From Isoetes taiwanensis (taxonomy: Eukaryota > Streptophyta > Lycopodiopsida > Isoetales > Isoetaceae), in NCBI GenBank assembly GCA_021234155.1, contig JAJEKV010000014.1:10247563-10311562 (forward strand): a stretch of DNA of 64,000 nucleotides, written 5' to 3'. This document shows, piece by piece, positions 11,197 through 21,655 of the stretch; the first letter of the stretch is position 1, and each line of letters begins with the position of its first letter. The translations under genes were made by a program, and so were the position numbers. Below the pieces are notes generated by a model. The model saw only the letters and a program-made list of their open reading frames with translations, made no database searches and had not been told where the DNA came from.

Positions 11197-12029
11197 TCAA
11201 ATTATCATGCCACTGAATAGTACGAGGTAGGATAGGCTCATGAGATGACATAACAGACTTTTTCCTCGCTTCCTTCTTCCAATTGACCTGTTGCCATGAC
11301 TCTTTAGCGTAGATAACAATCTCAGAAGCATAGCAGAAGCAACAACGTGGAGAGTAGTAGGAATTATAGCTGCAGCTGATGGTGCTAAGGACAATACCAT
11401 CGGAACTGTAGGTAGAGCATCTTCCATAGCCGAGGAATGCAAAGCAACTGGCAAAGGTTGATCATGAATAGATGAAGAAATAATAATAGGAGCTTGAACC
11501 TGAGAAGAACGTTGAACAGATACCTGAGACGCACGATTACCTCGACGAAAGCTAGCAAAAGCCTCCTTATCAGGAAACAAATGGGCTAATTCTGGACCAT
11601 TCAAAAACTTAAGATCCAACTTCTTATACCAAGGCCCACTCTTCACAACTATACAATCTGTTAAAGGCGAGTCCACTAGCATAGAAACACAAATCCTTGG
11701 ACCATTCATGATGGAGTGTGGGATATGAACCCCAAGTCCCGTTGCAATTGCAACTAAAATTGATGAGCCATTAGATCAGGAGGTGGATCAATCCCTCTTG
11801 ATAACCAAGAATCCACTGCATCACTACTTTCAAACATAATAAGAACAAAGTTTTTTGCCAACAACTTGATGGACTGAAAAGGAGGAAGTTGAAGGCGTCT
11901 CAAAAGCCGAGATAACTGAACACGAAATCGTGAAAAATCTAAATAGCCACTAGTAAAATACCCAAGAACTGCACAAGAAGATAAGTTCTCAGCACACTTA
12001 ATATGAGCTTGATGATCCACTTCAACCAC
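11197..12029 (-). pseudogene. L1-type LINE ORF1 (DUF4283-like) relic
   Basis: On the minus strand the first frame (11754-12029) holds SRFRVQLSRLLRRLQLPPFQ, SIKLLAKNFVLIMFESSDAV and DSWLSRGIDP. This resembles the N-terminal RNA-binding half of plant L1 ORF1 (DUF4283). After one frameshift near 11760 the translation continues as ILVAIATGLGVHIP, then MNGPRICVSMLVDSPLTDCI, then VVKSGPWYKKLDL. That matches the following ORF1 part in pattern (small-residue helix, ARICV strand, KPLP-like turn). The tail is serine-rich low complexity. It may belong to the same old L1 as the ORF2 piece at 4.0-5.6 kb, which has the same orientation, but this is not proven. Confidence 0.6.
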
Positions 12030-14227
12030 AGGAGGTAGGATTTAAACCCATTCGGCTATCCAAGTATCACATGCTAAACCTTGAAGATCCTTCCCAAAAG
12101 ATATTCCAGCATATGAAGATCATATTTGAAGAAATCTTACTCTTCTTCTTATATTGCAAAATACTGAGGATTGTATTTTTATTTTGAGCCACCCAATTTT
12201 TGGACATTCAAGCATTAAATCAGCATTTTCCTATATAATTTATGTCTTCAAACAATGGATATCAATATGCTCTACATCCTCCCCACCATAAAAGACATCA
12301 GAGATAGCTGAGGAAGGGTAATAAAGGGTAGCTTGAACAAAATCAACACAATTATAAATGAACCATTGTATTTATCTAGTATTCAATTGTCTAAAAACCA
12401 CGATATATGTGGTTTTTTATGCATATCAGAGGATTTATCTAAAATTCTGGGCTCTCATCAAACCTCCAAAAAGCAAAGCGCGACCCAAGCGATTCCAATA
12501 CTACGTTAGGTGTTATAGGTAGCAAAGAAGAGGCCGGCGGTTGGAAAATAATTCTAAAGGAACCTATTCTACCGAGTAGTGCTAATTTTCCTCCTCCTCC
12601 AATGGCTCTAATAATTACTTTATGTCAAGTTTAGTTTCTCGGACCGTCATATCTCTTGATTATGGCATGGCATTACCAGATTTCAATGTAGGCACACTTC
12701 ATTTATTCGCCATAGTAGTTTATCAAATCTGATAGTGGTTTATGACATAATTATTGATGCTATTTATCGACTATAGAGATTGTAGTTTATGATATACGTT
12801 TAAACAGACAATAGCGATTTATTGAAACTAGTAATGGTCTATAAGAACCATCATGAATTATGACATGGTTAGAGACTACTTTTATTATGCTCAACATTAT
12901 GATATGGTTTTCGGATGGCATACTAATTGTTGATTTATAGTATGATTTTATTAGAATGACAATGAGCCCAATATTAGGTATTTATTTCCTAAATTTAGAT
13001 TTTGATCATACAATATACTTGTCTCTGTTTATCGTAATTGGGACTATGTGCCTTTGTTTTGTTAGGTCTGGGTTTCTAGTTCTAGTTACCATCTTCAATT
13101 GAGCTTAAACCCCTTGCTTGGTTTGTGATTCATTCCCTTATTCATTTCATTCATAGGTTGAGTGGGTGCCACCAAAGTCTCAGTAATTTGATTTGAATTA
13201 CCTCTCTTTTGCAACATATCAATTATCTTCATACAAGAAATTTATCGCGGCGGCCTTGACCGCCGCGAACAATTCTCTTCCCAACCCCGTTTGTACTCAA
13301 GTGAGTCAAACAAAAAAATTTATTCGTAGTGCCCATGTCCTTCTACTGACTCACTTCTGGTTATACATGATCTAGTTGTGTGCGTTGTGTTATAATCATG
13401 TGCACAACTAGAATGATATTTGACTTACTTTCCAAATTTAAATGCTTTGTGTCTTGCAGATTACAAGGTTATTTGACTTACTTTACAAAGGTCTTCGCTC
13501 AAAGGAATCAATCTAGCTAGGTCAAATGCCTCAATTCATGGGAACGAACCCAAAGAAGATGGATGACCTTGTAGCTAGAAATGTGCCTGTGGACGTCTTC
13601 AATATACGCAATGATGTTTGATTCCTTCAAATGCATAGGCTACTGGTCCTTGTTTGAAAGATTCCAAAGGGTGTCTGTTTAAGCATACGACCATGACATC
13701 AACATATGCCATTGAGCTCGGTGGGTACCAAGTGGGAGGCAACATAGTTTGCAATGAAACACTGACATAGGTTTTGTAGATAGCAAGTGGAGATGTACAA
13801 TGTACCGTTAGGTAATTTGTATCAGGTTGAAACATTTGAATGCTGAACCTAGTATGAACGTCAATAGTCCTATTCAAGAAGCAATGAGTTGCATTTATGA
13901 CAGTTTTGTTCGTTTTATCATAAGGGTTATATATTGAATCTCATGCCTAGATTCCCTTGTTATCTAGAGCAGTCTCTTATTCTTTAAAACATATAATTTA
14001 TTGCCTAATAGTATGCATTACAAAGACATGAGAAAATACTTACAACATGATGTGAGTGTAATTATAATGTACAATGTTGAACCATGCAAGTTCATGATCA
14101 TAATAGTAAGGAACAAAAACTGAACCCCTCAAATAACAAAGTAATGCAAAAAGGAAATGGTCAAACCAGAAATCCACCACATAGCCAAAACGATCGATAA
14201 CAACATCCAAATTGATGCTAAATTATA
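12030..14227. other. No gene seen
   Basis: AT-rich sequence with only short, featureless open frames. A strong GC-rich hairpin at 13245-13268 is listed separately. Confidence 0.5.
13245..13268. other. Perfect GC-rich inverted repeat
   Basis: TCGCGGCGG, six-base spacer CCTTGA, CCGCCGCGA: a perfect 9-bp stem in an otherwise AT-rich region. Its role is unknown. A poly-U stretch does not follow, so it is not a bacterial-style terminator. Confidence 0.7.
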
Positions 14228-14329
14228 CTAGAAAGGTAGTGCGTAAAGGGTGGGATTCAAGCCCCCAGTATCCCTCCTTAAGTGACAAAGACACAGATCG
14301 TGGTTTTTCTTCAAACCCAGGGCTAACGG
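14228..14329 (-). pseudogene. ORF interrupted by the Copia insertion (3' part)
   Basis: The 34-codon continuation, including its stop, of the frame that begins at 19495. It is in phase with the other part only when exactly one copy of the 5-bp target duplication is kept, as expected for an insertion into an open frame. Confidence 0.4.
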
Positions 14330-14513
14330 TATTAAGAACACAGCGCAACACAAAGGAACAGAAAACTTGAGTGCAGAAAGGTGAGGTTTTTTGATGATAC
14401 GAAGACATACATCCAGGTTCCGAGATAATAGGAGCACCGCTCCAGACCTGGCAATTCTGGATTATGCCATCTGTCAAGGTATATTTTGTCTACAGACTTA
14501 TCCATTATCAACA
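14330..14513 (-). repeat. Copia 3' LTR
   Basis: Minus-strand LTR running from TGTTGATAATGG to GTTCTTAATA, identical to the copy at 19073-19256. A G-rich tract (GAGGGCGAA on the minus strand, just inside at about 14514-14522) sits where the polypurine tract should be. Confidence 0.95.
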
Positions 14514-14797
14514 TTCGCCCTCAAAATATACCTTCCATCACAATCTTATCAGAGTTCAAACTAACAGAATCAGTTCATAAGAATTTAAACAAAAGACATC
14601 CTTATCTAATTTTTAATTTTTGTAATATGTAAGCTAACTAAAACTCAAAGAACTTCAGCCAATAGACTGGAGACACTCTCCAATCCAATCTGGATGTCTT
14701 CGAAACTGCAACACGTCTTCAGCATTCATCCGGCTCCCACCCAAACTCACTACTCAAGATCGTTTATTGCATTCCTTCAACATTCCTTACAAAAACT

Positions 14798-16849
14798 TCA
14801 AACCTGCAACATCCCAAGACCTGCAATGCACTTCACAAACTGTTTTCTTCCCAATGCTTTGGTGAACACATCTGCAATCATTTTGTCAGTTCGCAAATGT
14901 TGAACAGCAATATGCCCTTCAATTACCTTCTCTCTGGTGAAATGGAATTGAACCTCAATATGCTTCGCCTTAGTGAAGTTTGTAGGATTCTTCACAAGAG
15001 AAATGGCAGCAGAATTATCATTGCAGATCACGGTAGCCTGTTGTTGTGGCACATATATTTCAGCAAGCAGCCGTCGTAACCAAATACATTCCTTAGCAGC
15101 ACAACACAGGGCCATATACTCCGATTCACATGTGGAAGCTGCAGTGGACTTCTGTTTTCTACTGCACCAATCTATCACTCCCCCTTGCAGGAGAAAACAA
15201 TAACCAGTTCTAGACTTTCTATCCGAGGTATCTCCTGCATAGTCTGCGTCAGCAAAGCCTTGAAGCACAAGGGGATCAGAAACTTTATGATAGTAACAGA
15301 TGCCCATATTGGGAGTGCTTTGCAAATATCGAAGAATTCTCTTAAGAGCCAGCCAGTGTTGAGCAGTAGGATTATCCAAATATTGGCTCAATGTGATGGT
15401 GGCCTGGGCAATATCAGGGCGAGTACAAACCATGTAGTGCATCAGCTTGCCAACAAGGCTTCGAAAAGACAAGCCACCTAAATCTGCAGTAGAATGAGGA
15501 GCAGCGGACAACGGCAAAAAATAGGTGGCAGGAGTGACAACTCCTTTGCTATGTTCCATATGACAGGCATGCAGCAAATTAGAAATAGACTTCCCTTGAT
15601 GGATTTTGATGGATTTGGTTTGGGGATCTCTGATCATTTGAATCCCAAGGAAGTAATGTAAAGGGCCCAAATCTGTCATTCTAAACCTTTGGGTCAAAGC
15701 CGCTTTAGTTTCTCGCATCATAGTAGAACTATTGCTTGCAAGAATAAGATCGTCCACATACAACACAATAAGAATAAGAGAATCTGTGTACCTCTTACTG
15801 TAAATGTTCCAGTCAGCCTGACTCCTGGTAAAGCCCTGCTGCGTGAAGAATTTGTGGACGGTATGGTACCACTGGCGTGGTGACTGCCGCAATCCGTACA
15901 GAGCTTTCTTGAGTTTGTAGACATGATCCTCTTTCCCGGGAACAATGAAGCCAGGGGCTTGTTTAAGATACACCTCCTCATCTAATTTCCCATGAAGAAA
16001 CGCTGTTTTAACATCCATTTGTTGGAGGTCTAGATCAAGTGCAGCCGCTACTGCCAACACCGTTCTTACAGAACTTAAGCGCGCTACAGGTGCAAAAGTT
16101 TCATTATAATCGATCCCTTTTGTCTGTGAGCATCCCAAAGCAACCAAGCGAGCTTTATACTTGCTGACTTCATTCCTTTCATTATATTTAACCTTATATA
16201 TCCACTTTGAATTCACAGCTCGTTTTCCTTCGGGCAACTCAGTCAACACCCACGTATCATTGTCTAGCAAGGCTTGGTACTCTTCCTGCATGGCTGCCAT
16301 CCAGTCATCTTTGTGGCAACTATTCATCGCCATACCATACCCTTTGGGTTCATCAGGCAAAATGTTACTATTGAAAGCAATGTACCCAGAGGTCCGGCCA
16401 CGCTTAGAGTTTATGTACTCCTGCATACGAGCAGTCATATGCCGAGTTCTTGCAGACCGCCTCAACCCATCCCGGGCTGCATGAGTACAGGAGGTCAAGT
16501 CATCTGACTCTCCATCACCATCACTATCTTCGGGCTCAGAGGGGACATCAAGGTCCTCACTCTCGGGATCTGAAAGCTCATCTATTTGTGCTTGCTCATG
16601 ATCAGAATCGGATTCACTATCAGAGCTGTGACTCATATCATAGAATGTGGTTCCCATGCCTTTGCCAAAATCAAAACTAGTTTCATCAAAACGCACACTT
16701 CTTCTTATGATAATTTTCTTTGTAGAAGGAACATACAATCGATATCCCTTTATCTCCTCTGAATATCCTACGAACATGCAAGGTACAACCTTATTAGAAA
16801 GCTTATCACGCTTGGCGTGGGCAAAAGCATTACAACCAAACACTTTCAT
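14798..16849 (-). CDS. Copia reverse transcriptase and RNase H (long intact ORF)
   Basis: 683 codons open without interruption. They begin in the integrase tail (MKVFGCNAFAHAKRDKLSNK), then an acidic Ser/Asp/Glu-rich linker (about 70-120). The reverse transcriptase follows: WVLTELPEGKRAVNSKWIYK at about 200, DYNETFAPVARLSSVRTVLA at about 247, MDVKTAFLHGKLDEEVYLKQ at about 278, and active site LYVDD at 364-367. RNase H begins near 534 (DADYAGDTSDRKSRTGYCFL), with ESEYMALCCAAKECIWLR (about 575), NDNSAAISL (about 610) and the end segment TDKMIADVFTKALGRKQF. Catalytic residues appear intact. As part of a polyprotein it lacks its own natural start; the ATG given is only the first in frame. Confidence 0.93.
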   Translation of the reverse strand: MKVFGCNAFAHAKRDKLSNKVVPCMFVGYSEEIKGYRLYVPSTKKIIIRRSVRFDETSFDFGKGMGTTFYDMSHSSDSESDSDHEQAQIDELSDPESEDLDVPSEPEDSDGDGESDDLTSCTHAARDGLRRSARTRHMTARMQEYINSKRGRTSGYIAFNSNILPDEPKGYGMAMNSCHKDDWMAAMQEEYQALLDNDTWVLTELPEGKRAVNSKWIYKVKYNERNEVSKYKARLVALGCSQTKGIDYNETFAPVARLSSVRTVLAVAAALDLDLQQMDVKTAFLHGKLDEEVYLKQAPGFIVPGKEDHVYKLKKALYGLRQSPRQWYHTVHKFFTQQGFTRSQADWNIYSKRYTDSLILIVLYVDDLILASNSSTMMRETKAALTQRFRMTDLGPLHYFLGIQMIRDPQTKSIKIHQGKSISNLLHACHMEHSKGVVTPATYFLPLSAAPHSTADLGGLSFRSLVGKLMHYMVCTRPDIAQATITLSQYLDNPTAQHWLALKRILRYLQSTPNMGICYYHKVSDPLVLQGFADADYAGDTSDRKSRTGYCFLLQGGVIDWCSRKQKSTAASTCESEYMALCCAAKECIWLRRLLAEIYVPQQQATVICNDNSAAISLVKNPTNFTKAKHIEVQFHFTREKVIEGHIAVQHLRTDKMIADVFTKALGRKQFVKCIAGLGMLQV

Positions 16850-17102
16850 ATCTGCAATCTCAGGCTTTCTCCCACTCCACAGTTCCTGCGGAACAATATT
16901 TGATGTGGCTTTTAGTAGGCGATCTATTCAACAGTAAAAGGCGGTGTGCGAGCTTCCCCCAAAAGGAAGGGTCAATGTTATTCCCAAAGCAAAGATAGCT
17001 CGGCACATTCGAACAGTCCGGTTTTCCTCTCAAGCGACCCCCATTCTCGCGATGCTCATGTGCCCCCGACTTCTCATGCTTAATCGGACTCTGCACAAAG
17101 CC
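16850..17102 (-). pseudogene. Copia integrase C-terminal segment with clustered indels
   Basis: The expected integrase continuation is recognisable only by hopping between frames: IKHEKSGAHEHRENG, then RLRGKPDCS, then GNNIDPSFWGKLAHRLLLLN, then RSPTKSH, then LWSGRKPEIADMKVFGCNAF. Several 1-2 base indels and a stop interrupt it, while the flanking ORFs are clean. The catalytic glutamate region (normally NGVAERKN) reads HRENGGRLRG. Confidence 0.8.
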
Positions 17103-18584
17103 TCAAACTTCACGTTTCACGAATTCTCCCCCTTGATCCGTTCGGATTTGTTTAAGTTTCAAATCTGCTTGATTTTCCACAAATGTTTTCCACCTTGCAA
17201 AATATCCATATACTTCGGACTTGTGTTTCAGAAAATACACCCACAGTTTCCTGCTAAAATCATCAATTATCAAAAGAAAGTACCTGTGTCCTCCGATTGA
17301 TGCCATTTTAGCTTTTCCCCACACATCCATATGAACAATTTCGAGGCGTTTTTCTGCTCTATGCGCTTTGCCTTTAGGAAACCGTTTCCTGTGCATTTTT
17401 CCCAGCATACACCCTTCACACAATTTACCTGGGGGCTCAATCTTGGGCAATCCACTGACCAGCTTATGCTTATACATCTCTTTCATCAACAGGAAGTTCG
17501 GGTGTCCCAACCTCTCGTGCCACAGCTGACTCTTTTCTAGTGTGCAGGCACTTAATGCTACCTTCTGGGACCAGCTCAATCTATACAAGTCCCCATCTCG
17601 GTCTCCAACAGCAAGGACATTGCCGGTTCTGTCCTTTATCAAACATTTTCCATATCCAAAATTCACCAACAATCTGGCATCATCCAACTTAGATATGGAC
17701 AGCAGGTTTGCTTCCAATTCCGGTACATGCAGGGTCCTTTTGAGTTGAATTTTTCCACATGGCATGTCAAGTCTAACAATTCCAACACCCGCTACGCCCA
17801 AAGTTCCTTTGCCAATCTTCACTCTGCTCTGCTCAACAGCATGATAATCAACAAACAGTTCACGCTTAGGAGTCATGTGGTCCGTAGCTCCAGAATCTAA
17901 ATACCAAATTCCATGGGGTGTTTGGGCCAGAAAGCAACCTGCCTCTTGTCCAATCACTACAGCATTACAGCAACTTTGAAACCATGCAACAACAATGCAC
18001 ACATGTTTCACAATTCCATGCTTCAGGACACCAAACAGAGTTCCAAAGAGACTGATTACCACAGTAAAAAATGTTTTAAGCCAAGTACCTTTGTTCTTTA
18101 CTTTCTCATGACACGAACTTTTCTCGGCGCACACAAATGCTTTTTTTGGGTGAGACACAAGCGAATCACTACTCTCAGAGGTGTTCTCAGACTCGGCAGA
18201 AGAATCAGAGAGATCATTCTTCGAAACTTTTGATGCTTTATGGGCTTTTGGTCCCCGTTTCTGCAATTCATCATCCCTTTTTTGTTCAGCCCGTCTCTTC
18301 TTTCTCCTGTCAGGCTCAGGACAGTCTTTAGCCAGATGGCCTATCTTGTTGCAATTGAAACATTTTCTCATTTCCTCCTTACCACCAATCAAGGCCTGAA
18401 CTTCTCTTGACGATGATTTCTTTGATCCCCTTTGGTTTTTCTCTTCCAACAAAAGCTGCTGACAAGCCCATTCTAATTCAACAGTCTCTACTGACCCAAT
18501 AATGTTCTTGACATTATTGTATGAACTGGGCAAGCCAAGGAGCAAAGCTCCTACAACCAAATCATTATCAATGCCTTTATCCAT
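17103..18584 (-). pseudogene. Copia gag C-terminus, protease and integrase core
   Basis: A 493-codon frame. Residues 75-88 are the CCHC knuckle CFNCNKIGHLAKDC. Residues 228-236 hold the aspartic protease motif YLDSGATDH. The pre-integrase HHCC zinc site spans about 356-392 (LWHERLGHPN, then CEGCMLGKMHR). Integrase acids are seen at VHMDVWG (about 420) and RTDQGGEF (about 483). The third acid (E) would fall in the damaged stretch that follows. Between knuckle and protease (about 167-215) is an unusual hydrophobic stretch (TFFTVVISLFGTLFGVLKHG), described as a finding. A stop follows EFVKREV. Confidence 0.92.
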
Positions 18585-19015
18585 ACCCTTGTTTGTTTAG
18601 AGGCTTGCCGAATTATCCCGATATATTCCTCCATACTCATGCCTTCTCTGAGCTTGGTATTGAACACTACTGCATACAAATTTGCTTGATTGGAAAAATG
18701 TTTTCGTTTATATGCTCTCTGAAGTTCATCCCATGCAATCTTGGCTGATGGAGCTTCTGCAATCTGTGGCATCAAAGTATCGTCCAGATACCTGAGAATT
18801 CTGCTCTTTGCAGTCCAATCCTTCTGTATCCATTTGGCAACAGCTTGTCTTTCAGATTCATTTGTCTTTGAATCCCCTTCACTCCCTTTCTCAACTGCCA
18901 ACGGTTTAGGTTCGTCACCATTCACGATGCCCCATAGCCCTTTCTCACAAAGCTTGGTTTGGACTCTCAAGAACCAGTAGTAGGCATTCGCATGGTTCAA
19001 CGTCTCAATCTTCAT
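18551..19015 (-). pseudogene. Copia gag, N-terminal part
   Basis: Starts at ATG 19015, about 45 bp inside the primer-binding site. It shows the Copia gag (UBN2-type) pattern: YYWFLRVQTKLCEKGLWGIV, AKWIQKDWTAKSRILRYLDD, AWDELQRAYKRKHFSNQANL, LREGMSMEEYIGIIRQASKQ. The frame is lost at about 18588, after which the protein continues in the ORF at 17103-18584 with MDKGIDNDLVVGALLLGLPS. A single-base indel explains the break. Confidence 0.9.
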
Positions 19016-19060
19016 GGCAGTTCTCTTACACTCCTCTTTAGATCAGTCCTCAGGCTCGCT

Positions 19061-19072
19061 GCTCTGATACCA
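19061..19072 (-). promoter_or_regulatory. Copia primer-binding site (initiator tRNA-Met)
   Basis: The minus strand reads TGGTATCAGAGC directly after the 5' LTR, the classic plant Copia site complementary to the 3' end of initiator tRNA-Met. The spacer to the LTR is zero bases. Confidence 0.95.
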
Positions 19073-19256
19073 TATTAAGAACACAGCGCAACACAAAGGA
19101 ACAGAAAACTTGAGTGCAGAAAGGTGAGGTTTTTTGATGATACGAAGACATACATCCAGGTTCCGAGATAATAGGAGCACCGCTCCAGACCTGGCAATTC
19201 TGGATTATGCCATCTGTCAAGGTATATTTTGTCTACAGACTTATCCATTATCAACA
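19073..19256 (-). repeat. Copia 5' LTR
   Basis: Same 184 bp as the 3' LTR. It carries the element's promoter by position; no individual TATA box could be fixed with confidence. Confidence 0.95.
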
Positions 19257-19495
19257 AACGGCAATGCTAAGAGAGCTAGGTTTCTCTGATCTACGAATTT
19301 CTTGTCAGGATTTGGAAGCAAAATGGCAGCAGACATGCAAGCATCCATAGAATATCTGCCAATTAGTGCCGAAACAAATTGATTTGAAAATGCCTTACTC
19401 TCCCCTGCTGAATCAACTGCAAGGGCAGAGCGATTCAAATACAAATTGGTTGCAACAAAACAAAATAAAACAAATACCCACGGATCTTTGTCCAT
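19257..19495 (-). pseudogene. ORF with signal-peptide-like start, interrupted by the Copia insertion (5' part)
   Basis: ATG at 19495 opens a frame whose first 27 residues (MDKDPWVFVLFCFVATNLYL, then NRSALA) look like a secretion signal. It continues GRYSMDACMSAAILLPNPDK and runs to the target duplication. If the Copia element and one copy of AACGG are removed, the frame continues for 34 codons to the TAG at 14228-14230, giving 111 codons in total. No family is recognised. It may be a real small secreted protein gene or an exon, or a chance frame. Confidence 0.4.
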
Positions 19496-19499
19496 AGAA

Positions 19500-20550
19500 G
19501 AACGAGAGATAGCTCAAACCCAACGATCCATTGCAAAGAATATCGAAGCTAGATGCTGAGGTCACCGGACTACTACTGCTGCCTTCTGCGACCAGTGCCA
19601 GGCAGGGTTCGAAATTGGGGGGTTCGACCCTCAAAAATCCAGCCATTCCAAAAAATTTCCGGTAACAAAAAATATTCCCGGCGGTTTCTCAGTTCATTTT
19701 CGTAGAAGTTCCTAAGGATTTTTGGGAAAGTAGAGTATAATTTCATGTATTTTCAGTAGCCTTAAATGTAAGCAGGTATTTTCAATGGTTAGGGCAAATT
19801 CTAATTTCGGACCCTATGGAATTGAAATGATCTATGTATAAATACTTAGCAGGAACGAGCCACAAAATCTTAATAAATTTTAAACGTACCTCCTTCGCCG
19901 GTTCGCCCTGAATTAATGACCCCACTTAAACAATTCTATTTATATATGTCACAAACCATTCTGAATCTGCCATATATGGCACATATATCTTTGTATGCTA
20001 AAATCTCCATGGCTATGCCGGCGAACAAAAAACGTGCCCGCTTGTCCAAGTTTTGTCCTTATCTAATCCAGGTGAGTCTGCTTGCTTGCAACCGGAGAGA
20101 ACAAAAAAGTCTATACGTGTGTGTCGACTTTGCATGAGGCAAATCCCAGAAAAAATAGGATTGAAAAAAAAGGCAAAAAAGGATGTATGATTATATATGT
20201 TTCGACATATAGCCTAGGTAGCAAGTACAATATCAATTATATTTGGGATAATACTTGTTTGATTATTAGTTTGTATCAATATTGCTATAATGCTTGGGAG
20301 CAAGAGAATAAGGACCTCTCCATCTCATTTAACGTTTCCAACATAGTACCCATGTCATAACATGCCAACGCTTCATGCAATAAAGTCTGATGAAGTCACA
20401 CTAGGCCATTTTTCCCTACGTTTTGGATCAACCCAATCCATATCAATACGTCTTGCTTGGGTCGGGAGATAGGTCCGAAGTTGCATACATAAAATATGAA
20501 AAAAGTACGAAATGTATGCCCCCCACACTTTTTTGGCAAAACTACGCGTT
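19500..20550. other. Unassigned region with a possible first exon
   Basis: At 20009-20071 the plus strand reads CC-ATG-GCT and encodes MAMPANKKRARLSKFCPYLI plus Q, followed directly by the perfect splice donor CAG|GTGAGT. Downstream exons could not be identified, so this remains a candidate only. The rest is AT-rich with no recognisable coding. Confidence 0.3.
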
Positions 20551-20559
20551 TTATACGTG

Positions 20560-21080
20560 ACAAAAAAGATCAGTAGAATTCGAAAAATGGCGCGAATGCA
20601 AATGCTCAGGAATGCATCTGCACATAAATCCTAGCATATGTGTTCGGACGATGCAGATGTAAACCAAAGGCGACACACGATCCCTTTCCCTATGGGCTTG
20701 TAGGGTCGTTAAATTCTTGGCGTCGCGATACTCCATTGAGCGGTTGCTAACACTTACGGTACATGATGCCCCACGCGAGATGTCACATAAAATGTGCGTC
20801 GTGATGTCGCGATAGCGGCGATAACGAGGGTGCAGGGATTTATTTGTGGCGGCGTGTTTTGAGGCCAAGCAGGCGACTGAACTTGTTTCGTCCACGAGTT
20901 CGCGCTAAGCGTCCGGGCAAAGCATCCTTAGTGGGCGCATTTTGAGGCCATGCAACCGCCGAGGGGATAAACCGAGGGCGTCGTCAATGACAAGACGCAG
21001 CGTTAGCGTTGAATTCGGTGGCACTTTCTGACGCATTATGTGGCAGGGTAGTGTCATGGTCGCGTTTGCGCTTGGTCGCT
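20560..21080. other. CpG-rich segment
   Basis: Unusually many CG dinucleotides for this window (for example GCGATAGCGGCGATAACG and GTGGCGGCGTG). The phrase TTTTGAGGCCAAGCA recurs as TTTTGAGGCCATGCA about 75 bp further on. It could be a promoter/CpG island of an unseen gene or a recently arrived, not yet deaminated repeat. No ORF of note. Confidence 0.4.
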
Positions 21081-21655
21081 TCTATTTACTTTTTATATCG
21101 TCGCTTTCGTTGTGAAGGTGTAATTTTTTTTTTTTGGTCGGGGTATTAAACTACAAAAAATATGTTTTATACTTTTAAGATATGTTTTTTGGGAAAAATA
21201 CATACAAAACATTTAAGAAAAATATAAGAATCTATCCTTGACTAAGTTACTTAGGGCATGAGCAAATACGCAACTCTTATAAAAAATGTTTACATCATCA
21301 CCAGATCAAGATCAACAATTTTCGTCTATTGGTTTAGAAAAATGAAATGAATGTTTCTTGAACTCCCCATCGAAATATTCATATCTTAAAAAAGGATGGT
21401 TTTTTATTTAAATTGTCCAACAAAATGACATCTAGATTCTTTATTTTCAAATCTATAAGGACTGAAAGGCAAATGGCATTAGGCCCTAGGTATACTGTAA
21501 TATGATAGATGTCTTGCGTAATTGGACTTAGAAGGTGGAGGCCTCCATCTAGCATGTACCCCTCACAAGCCTCAATATTTTGCTCGAGCTTCTAAGCCCA
21601 TTGAAGATTTAGAAAAAAATGATGTGGTGTGCGGGTCATGTCCCCAAAATGCCAC

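Larger units (their letters stand above)
14330..19256 (-). mobile_element. Complete Ty1/Copia LTR retrotransposon, recently inserted
   Basis: A 4927-bp element on the minus strand with two 184-bp LTRs that I read as identical base for base (14330-14513 and 19073-19256). It is flanked by the 5-bp direct duplication AACGG (14325-14329 and 19257-19261). Next to the 5' LTR lies a perfect primer-binding site for initiator tRNA-Met. Domain order is gag, zinc knuckle, protease, integrase, reverse transcriptase, RNase H, which defines Copia. Identical LTRs imply a very recent insertion. The polyprotein is nevertheless broken near 18588 and between about 16850 and 17120. It was therefore mobilised in trans, mutated after insertion, or carries sequencing errors. 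Confidence 0.97.

Noticed and set aside
15185-18748. Plus-strand ORFs within the Copia element
   Set aside because: Antisense shadows of the gag-pol reading frames.
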